From Ophiura sarsii (lineage: Eukaryota > Echinodermata > Ophiuroidea > Amphilepidida > Ophiuridae): 64,000 nucleotides of DNA. Below the pieces are notes generated by a model. It did not search any database, had not been told where the DNA came from, and was given only the letters and a program-made list of their open reading frames with translations. The translations under genes were made by a program, and so were the position numbers. The stretch covers positions 78,195,982 through 78,259,981 of the forward strand of contig CM069447.1 of NCBI GenBank assembly GCA_035610835.1, in the 5' to 3' direction. Shown here in pieces: positions 56,567 through 64,000 of this stretch (its first letter is position 1; each line of letters opens with the position of its first letter).

Positions 56567-59095
56567 GTAAACCTTGTCTGTGTTACATTCAAGTATGTAC
56601 ACGTAATGCAGGGTGAATAGATCAATATAAGGTATACCTTGTCTGTGTTACATTCAAGTCGGTGCACGTAATGCAGGGTGAATAGATCAATATTAGGTAT
56701 ACCTTGTCTGTGTTACATTCAAGTCGGTGCACGTAATGCAGGGTGAATAGATCAATATAATTTATACCTTGTCTGTGTTACATTCAAGTCGGTGCACGTA
56801 ATGCAGGATGAATAGATCAATATATTAGGTATACCTTGTCTGTGTTACATTCAAGTCGGTGCACGTAATGCAGGGTGAATAGATCAATATAAGGTATACC
56901 TTGTCTGTGTTACATTCAAGTCGGTGCACGTAATGCAGGATGAATAGATCAATATAAGGTATACCTTGTCTGTGTTACATTCAAGTCGGTGCACGTAATG
57001 CAGGGTGAATAGATCAATATAATTTATACCTTGTCTGTGTTACATTCAAGTCGGTGCACGTAATGCAGGGTGAATAGATCAATATAAGGTATACCTTGTC
57101 TGTGTTACATTCAAGTCGGTGCACGTAATGCAGGGTGAATAGATCAATATAAGGTATACCTTGTCTGTGTTACATTCAAGTCGGTGCACGTAATGGAGGA
57201 TGAATAGATCAATATAAGGTATACCTTGTCTGTGTTACATTCAAGTCGGTGCACGTAATGCAGGATGAATAGATCAATATAAGGTATACCTTGTCTGTGT
57301 TACATTCAAGTCGGTGCACGTAATGCAGGATGAATAGATCAATATAAGGTATACCTTGTCTGTGTTACATTCAAGTCGGTGCACGTAAAGCAGGGTGAAT
57401 AGATCTATATAAGTTATACCTTGTCTGTGTTACATTCAAGTCGGTGCACGTAATGCAGGAGGAATAGATCTATATAAGTTATACCTTGTCTGTGTTACAT
57501 TCAAGTCGGTGCACGTAATGCAGGAGGAATAGATCTATATAAGTTATACCTTGTCTGTGTTACATTCAAGTCGGTGCACGTAATGCAGGGTGAATAGATC
57601 AATATAAGGTATACCTTGTCTGTGTTACATTCAAGTCGGTGCACGTAATGCAGGATGAATAGATCTATATAAGTTATACCTTGTCTGTGTTACATTCAAG
57701 TCGGTGCACGTAATGCAGGATGAATAGATCAATATAAGGTATACCTTGTCTGTGTTACATTCAAATCGGTGCACGTAATGCAGGATGAATAGATCAATAT
57801 AAGGTATACCTTGTCTGTGTTACATTCAAGTCGGTGCACGTAATGCAGGATGAATAGATCAATATAAGGTATACCTTGTCTGTGTTACATTCAAGTCGGT
57901 GCACGTAATGCAGGGTGAATAGATCTATATAAGTTATACCTTGTCTGTGTTACATTCAAGTCGGTGCACGTAATGCAGGATGAATAGATCAATATAAGGT
58001 ATACCTTGTCTGTGTTACATTCAAGTCGGTGCACGTAATGCAGGGTGAATAGATCTATATAAGTTATACCTTGTCTGTGTTACATTCAAGTCGGTGCACC
58101 TAATGCAGGATGAATAGATCAATATAAGGTATGCCTTGTCTGTGTTACATTCAAGTCGGTGCACGTAATGCAGGGTGAATAGATCTATATAAGTTATACC
58201 TTGTCTGTGTTACATTCAAGTCGGTGCACGTAATGCAGGGTGAATAGATCAATATAAGGTATACCTTGTCTGTGTTACATTCAAGTCGGTGCACGTAATG
58301 CAGGATGAATAGATCAATATAAGGTATACCTTGTCTGTGTTACATTCAAGTCGGTGCACGTAATGCAGGGTGAATAGATCTATATAAGTTATACCTTGTC
58401 TGTGTTACATTCAAGTCGGTGCACGTAATGCAGGAGGAATAGATCTATATAAGTTATACCTTGTCTGTGTTACATTCAAGTCGGTGCACGTAATGCAGGG
58501 TGAAGAGATCAATATAAGGTATACCTTGTCTGTGTTACATTCAAGTCGGTGCACGTAATGCAGGATGAATAGATCAATATAAGGTATACCTTGTCTGTGT
58601 TACATTCAAGTCGGTGCACGTAATGCAGGGTGAATAGATCTATATAAGTTATACCTTGTCTGTGTTACATTCAAGTCGGTGCACGTAATGCAGGAGGAAT
58701 AGATCTATATAAGTTATACCTTGTCTGTGTTACATTCAAGTCGGTGCACGTAATGCAGGGTGAATAGATCAATATAAGGTATATCTTGTCTGTGTTACAT
58801 TCAAGTCGGTGCACGTAATGCAGGATGAATAGATCAATATAAGTTATACCTTGTCTGTGTTACATTCAAGTCGGTGCACGTAATGCAGGAGGAATAGATC
58901 TATATTAGTTATACCTTGTCTGTGTTACATTCAAGTTGGTGCACGTAATGCAGGGTGAATAGATCAATATAAGGTATACCTTGTCTGTGTTACATTCAAG
59001 TCGGTGCACGTAATGCAGGATGAATAGATCAATATAAGGTATACCTTGTCTGTGTTACATTCAAGTCGGTACACGTAATGCAGGGTGAATACATA
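56567..59095. repeat. 65-bp minisatellite, about 39 units
   Basis: The unit contains ATACCTTGTCTGTGTTACAT, TCAAGTCGGTGCACGTAATG and CAGGGTGAATAGATCAATAT. Two main variants, AGATCAATATAAGGT and AGATCTATATAAGTT, and three forms after CAGG (GTG, ATG, AGG) alternate in recurring blocks. It begins about 465 bp downstream of the candidate exon. No related exon sequence was recognised. Confidence 0.97.
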
Positions 59096-59099
59096 CATG

Positions 59100-60335
59100 T
59101 GCATGGCTAGTAGCAGCCATTGACCTTGTCGTGTGCATTGAATCATGAAAGTATTGTTTTTATAAAGCTTATTCAATTTACTTAAAGGGACAAAAGATAT
59201 ATGTTCACATGCATTACAGGTTTAGTATATTATTATAATTATACGTACTGCCCTCTTCGGTAGAGAAGCGGTACATATTAGCGGTAATATTACCCGATGA
59301 GGGCTACATCCGGGACTGTGAGTCTAACGCTATAGGGTACTTACCATTTTGTTGGTGGCAATTTCATGAATGAATAAAGTATACTTCATCCATAAAAGTA
59401 CTTTGAAGAGAGGGATACAGGCTACCGGCCGGCTTAATTTGTGGATACACATAGATTTGCAGTGAAAGACAGTGAGCAGGAGAACAGCGATGACATGCTA
59501 AGTACTAGTAAGTGAAACTTCGTACTTTCAGGCTAAATTTCTCAAAGAGAATAGTTTTTATTACAGAATAAGTTGTTGTAGCTGATAAAATGTGCTTTAA
59601 GCTTTTCATTTATATCAAATATGTGGTATTTACCAGCCTAACAATGTGTTAAAAATGTACACCAAGGTATACCTTTTGAGTTGACCTTAGGCGTGAAAAG
59701 GTAGGTAGGTGTACAGCTATGTACATTCTCACGGTAAACTATAGGGGCATGTACATTCCTATGCACTCCATATGTATTTGTATTTGGCGCGCATATTTAG
59801 TCTGCTAAGCAGCGTGTAAGGGTCCAATTGTCATATCGATTGGCTGATATTTACAATAGCTTGCAACATAGAAGAATCACCAAATGTGTGTGAGCGGACA
59901 GCCATGCGTGCACGCGTTGAGTATTGGGGTGGGGGATTGGCTTTTTACGTCGATTTTTATCTCGAAATCAACAAGGGTTAGGGTAAGGGGATGGGGTTGA
60001 GGTAAGGAGGTTAGGAGTTAAGGTAATTGAAGTTAGGGGGAAGGGGGTTAGGGTTAGGGGGTTAAACAATAACAACAACAAATATTTTTAATGGCCCCAA
60101 AATAATATTAAAAAGCAACAAATATTGTCCGAGAAACTAGATTTCTTTTATAATGGCTCCCCCCCAAAAAAAAATGTGTACAAATTATCAAACACCTTTC
60201 GAGAAAAAAGATTTTGTTACTACGGCGCAAAAACCTTATTCCAAAAAATAAAAAATATTTTCCGAGGGACAAGTTTTTTTTAATAATGGCCAAAAAAAAT
60301 TAATTAAAAAAAAAAAAAAAATCTGGACTGTAATA
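59100..60335. other. No gene seen; TTAGGG-rich and A-rich tracts
   Basis: 59975-60065 is rich in GGTTAGGG/GGTTAGGGG, only a few exact TTAGGG words. 60070-60320 has about four degenerate units with TCCGAGAAAC/TAATGGC and A runs. No exon recognised. Confidence 0.5.
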
Positions 60336-60340
60336 GCACT

Positions 60341-60925
60341 GAGAAACTCGTTCATGCATTTGTCTCTTCTCGTCTGGACTCAAATAACAGCATATTATAT
60401 GGACTTCCAGCTTCTAAATTAAGCAAATTGCAGCGCATCCAAAATGCCGCTGCCCGGTTGGTAACCTTGACAAAAAAGCGTGTACATATAAGCCCAGTGC
60501 TAAAAGATCTTCACTGGTTGTCTGTGGAGAGCCGTATTGTTTTTAAACTTATGTTTTTACATACAAAGCACTAAATAACCAGGCTCCAAAGTACTTATGC
60601 GACCTTATTTCCATCAAGGAACCCACACGCACTCTTAGGTCAAATGCATCTGTCATCTTACAACGGAGGAAAACTAACACTGTCACCTACGGCCAAAGAT
60701 CATTCTCTCATGCATCTTCTGAACTCTGGAACCGGCTCCCATCTCATGTTAGAAATGCCAAATCACTGCAGCAATTCAAGAGCTCGCTCAAGACTCACCT
60801 CTTTCAGCAAATGACTTTATAATGTTTTGTATCTTTGTTCATATTTTGTACTTTTTTTGTTCAGCGCACTGGGGTCTTGCGACGGAGTGCGCTTAATAAG
60901 CATGGTTTATTATTATTATTAAAAA
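60341..60925 (+). pseudogene. L2-like LINE 3' end, 5'-truncated
   Basis: It reads EKLVHAFVSSRLD, SKLQRIQNAAARLVT, LKDLHWLSVESRIVFKL, then a frameshift near 60550, then TYGQRSFSHASSELWNRLPS and FKSSLKTHLF, with a stop at 60820-60822. This is the conserved C-terminal region of L2/CR1-type LINE proteins. The 3' UTR has AGCGCACTGGGGTCTTGCGA and a short ATT tail (60906-60920). No RT catalytic core is present, which is normal 5' truncation. Apart from one frameshift it is well preserved. Confidence 0.85.
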
Positions 60926-61202
60926 TGAAACACTTCTGCATGATTTAATAATAAAATCACTCTAAATTAAAAAAAAGATATATCATACATAACTTATGCA
61001 CCCAAGAACCATCTTGACACTACTACAAAACATTTCTTAAATATTAGAGATAATGTAAGTAGTTTAGCATACAGAATCAATACCTCCGTGAGCAACTCAT
61101 TAACATAGAGGTGAACCTTTGGTGACTACGGCTGCTATGTTGTTGGCAAGTGGTTATATAACCTTGGTGTCTATCCAATATGTTGGAGACTTCCAATAAC
61201 TT

Positions 61203-61566
61203 TTTAAGGGCGATAGAGGGCAGGGATCACAAGTCATACTTCTAATCTATGTGTGTTGGAGGCTGCGCCCTCAATTATGATAAAAACTGGGATTGGTACA
61301 TGTTTACAATTGTATGAAATCGGCCCTCTTTGTACAACAAAACGTCGATTCAAAAATGCTGATCTAGCCGCGATCAGCATTTAACGACAGACGAGGGTTT
61401 TTAAAAAAAAAAGTTCAATAAATAGCGATGGCATTGTTTTGATCAAGTTTAGCTGTGTTTTTGTGAGTAGAAACAACAATATTGGTAATTGTTAATGTTC
61501 ATCTTGAATTCCGAAGTAAATTATTTACAAAGAAAAATCTTTTAACACTACTTTGTGTCCCTTTAA
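61203..61566. repeat. Dispersed repeat, copy B
   Basis: Inverted-orientation match to 16412-16760, sharing GGAGGCTGCGCCCTCAATTA, AATAGCGATG and GTGTCCCTTTAA. TTAA lies at both ends (61204-61207 and 61563-61566), but the adjoining ends are not good inverted repeats. Confidence 0.55.
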
Positions 61567-61689
61567 TCATCTGAAAAAATAAAATAAATCGACTGAACAA
61601 TACACTGCATAGTGTATCTATTTGAGTAAAGATTAAGGGTTCACTACATTAGGACCACTACTAAATAACTCATTAACGGAATGTTAACA

Positions 61690-61975
61690 TATTTTTCTCA
61701 TTATGTCTGTAAAATCTCATGGGCCCAGAAATGTTCCATTTAGAAATTGTAGGCTAAAATGTGGTGAATTACTGGCAAAGGTGGTTAACCACCAAACAGT
61801 TAGTGTATAACTCAATGGGCAAATGTATTGTGACCTTGTGCTTCTAAAAATAGAACCGTTGGAGTTATGCAACCCAAACTTTGGAATGCGGCAATTATAA
61901 GGATGACCTTTCATGTAAAATAGAAAACATCAAGTTGAAAATTGGGACAGCAATCTGAACATCTACCTTTAATTC
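61690..61975. repeat. Dispersed repeat matching 39690-39920
   Basis: Same orientation and order of blocks as 39690-39920, with an extra stretch of about 60 bp (about 61828-61905) absent from the other copy. No terminal repeats defined. Confidence 0.65.
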
Positions 61976-62932
61976 AAGTTACAATTTTGTTGCTTACCAT
62001 GCTTACTTTATGTTATGGTAGTTCATTGTTAGCAAAAGTAACGCATTAACAGCGTCCGCTATAATTGTAAAGTGATTAAGTTTGCTATTGATATTTTAGT
62101 ATAGTGCCCTCAAACTAACATTTAACACACATGGTAGTGTGAACACTGAGGGCAGTAGACACGTTTCCTATGGTTTTGATCAAGTACCAGCAGACATCGT
62201 GAACTCCATGTTTTAGAGACGTGATTAAGTGACTTTAATCCTTGAATGTTGGAAAGGTATAAAAGAAAGAAGAATCCACCTGATATGTCATTGCTTCTGC
62301 TAAAATTGTCCATCTAGACATATTGAATTTATACGTATAGCTAGTATATTACTTCATCATTTTGTTCATACATACTTTGCAATCAATACACAGTAACAGT
62401 AAGAGATGGAAGATACTCATACAAAGCATGATTCGTTATGGTCTTGTTTTAATAATATAAAAAAAATGCAAAACACTTTTATCATAAATAAATATCGGAA
62501 AAAGCGGTTTTTTTAAGAAATGCAGAATTATGTTATTCTACACCAAAAAACCCAACCCGGTAAGCTTAGCATGCTATGTGCTTATTAAGTGTATGCATAA
62601 TTGATTTGAAAGAGTATACCTTAATGGCAAAGGCATCCCGATCTTGACTCGGTCAACATGCATACACATACTCATAAGGCGTACCGAGAAATAGTTCTTA
62701 CTCGATTAGGTGCTTGCTGAGAAGATTCTCTACGAGAAATACTATGTTTCGAGATTCTTCTAAAATACCTCTGCCAACGATGAGGCTTGTGATATATTTT
62801 GACACTGGAAACTGCCTTTCCTATAATTGAAACCGATCTATGTTATAGTTTAATCAGTTCCTAATTGGCCTACAATTGTTGGTGTTTATCTCTCCGCGCG
62901 CGAAAGTAATAAAAGCGAGCGTACTCGCGTGA

Positions 62933-63136
62933 TTATGGTTCCACGCAAGCGGTTTTGGCAACAGTCACGGATAGGATGCATAGTGCTATTGTAACCTCCA
63001 CGCGCGCCCGCGTCCTTCTGTTTTCATCGCTGTTGTAAGGAGGCTTTGCCAATTTGGAACTAATCAAACTATAGCCTCTTGCGTCCTTATCAAACTGGTC
63101 AACGCTCGTAAAATTATCCTGATCCTGAATCAACAT
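62933..63136 (-). CDS. Possible first coding exon, uncharacterised
   Basis: A 67-codon minus-strand frame from ATG at 63134-63136 with a charged N-terminal part (DQDNFTSVDQFDKDARG), a basic stretch (ENRRTRARVE) and a hydrophobic run (VTIALCILSVTVA). This is the layout of a short type II membrane anchor. Local sequence is rich in CG and GCGCGC words (62890-63010), unlike the AT-rich surroundings. No family was recognised; a splice donor within or after the hydrophobic run could not be chosen with confidence. It may be chance. Confidence 0.25.
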   Translation of the reverse strand: MLIQDQDNFTSVDQFDKDARGYSLISSKLAKPPYNSDENRRTRARVEVTIALCILSVTVAKTACVEP

Positions 63137-63139
63137 ACC

Positions 63140-64000
63140 GTCATAGATGTTTATGGCTCATGATATCATAAATATAACGAGCCACCGAGCGGTCATTAGC
63201 AGTGCATTATTACGTGTAATGATATAGCGTGCGGCCATGGACGTGATTAGCCATTTGCTACGTGCTTCATAATGGATGCTGCCTCGATTTGAGCCGAGCT
63301 CATGGCTATGACATGCACCTGCTTTTCCAAATTAGCGGATTCGGGTTCATAAATCTGAGAAAATCGAACCTTCTATTCTAGATAATTTTTTAACCCTATG
63401 TGTAGACTTATTTCATCACATCTATAAATGTCTTTCCTAACATACGCCAAAATGACATGCTGTGCATGTTTTGGAATGGAATTAAAACGTTTAACGATAT
63501 TATATTAGATTGACAATAACATATTTTCGACATTCTGCTAAGTATTTTTTTTCCTGTCCGTTATCTCGCCTTTAGATCTTCTCTATCCAAATGATTCCAA
63601 TTAACTAAATCTCAAAGGACACCGACACTATTACAATATCACATTTTCACTTTCACCGGAACTTACTGTTTTCTTACTAAGCCTGTACAGATAATGCATA
63701 TCCTTAATGGAAGATTCTGTTTCCTCATTAATACCAAAATAGTTTGCGCGGCAATTTAACTGTTTTAGTATGCAGAAATGTTCAATTTTGCCTATGTTAT
63801 TTCATATAGCTTTCTTAAACACGTACTTGAAAGACGCAGGGAATCTAGGCAACAATAGTGGTGTAAAAACTGCCAATATTATATCCTTACAACATTTACA
63901 GGTTGTTTATGCTAAAAGTTTAATAAAAGTCACGGTAAGAGACATTCAAACTGGGACACAACAAAAGGTATATACCTGTTTTATATTTATTTTAATACAT
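63140..64000. other. No gene seen
   Basis: AT-rich sequence to the end of the window. No exon, repeat or element recognised. Confidence 0.4.

Noticed and set aside
59975..60065. Interstitial telomeric repeat
   Set aside because: TTAGGG words are few and irregular in a generally GGTTA/GGGG-rich tract, so a telomere origin is not supported.

Overview
This 64 kb window looks like AT-rich nuclear DNA of an invertebrate animal. It has short exons bounded by GT/AG splice signals, long introns, decayed LINE retrotransposons, tRNA-derived SINEs, many small DNA transposons, and several kilobases of minisatellite. A gene made of tandem one-exon ankyrin repeats, a gene joining a discoidin (F5/8 type C) domain to C-type lectin sequence, and L2-type LINEs with microsatellite tails fit a marine invertebrate, perhaps a deuterostome. 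The species cannot be fixed from the sequence. There is one 100-N assembly gap at 25921-26020. Very little of the window is coding; most long open frames are translated repeats.

Layout. 1-1688: a 360-bp satellite arranged as two arms in opposite orientation, ending in a (TA)n run. 1.8-4.1 kb: a MITE, a Tx1/L1-like LINE relic and a second LINE C-terminal relic. 4.3-13.8 kb (minus strand): part of an ankyrin-repeat gene, with eleven intact 102-nt exons plus one 99-nt exon, all phase 0, and three truncated pseudo-exons. A mariner-like element and microsatellites sit in its introns. 13.8-26 kb: SINEs with nested insertions, hAT-, piggyBac- and mariner-like short elements, and a possible 3.6-kb non-autonomous transposon. 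27.6-29.9 kb: a 1-kb tandem duplication in which one copy has expanded a 43-bp unit to nine copies. 30.2-32.15 kb: an internally deleted L2/CR1-like LINE with an (AAATC)n tail, followed by about 70 copies of a 29-bp minisatellite with higher-order structure. 34.2-38.8 kb: a hAT MITE with a matching empty site nearby and a PIF/Harbinger-like MITE.

40.1-53.4 kb (minus strand): a gene with three exons that together form one discoidin domain, then a terminal exon encoding the end of a C-type lectin domain, with a stop codon and an AATAAA signal. Intron 1 of the discoidin domain holds about 86 copies of a 58-bp unit. That unit is the last 44 nt of the preceding exon plus the first 14 nt of the intron, so nearly every copy carries the 5' splice site. 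This is the most unusual feature of the window. 55.9 kb: one plausible plus-strand exon of unknown function, followed by about 39 copies of a 65-bp minisatellite. 60.3-60.9 kb: the 5'-truncated end of another L2-like LINE. 62.9-63.1 kb: a possible first coding exon in CpG-rich sequence.

The exon models rest on reading frame, domain signature and splice consensus seen by eye. No alignment or transcript data were available, and frames inside transposon relics were followed across frameshifts only far enough to recognise motifs.
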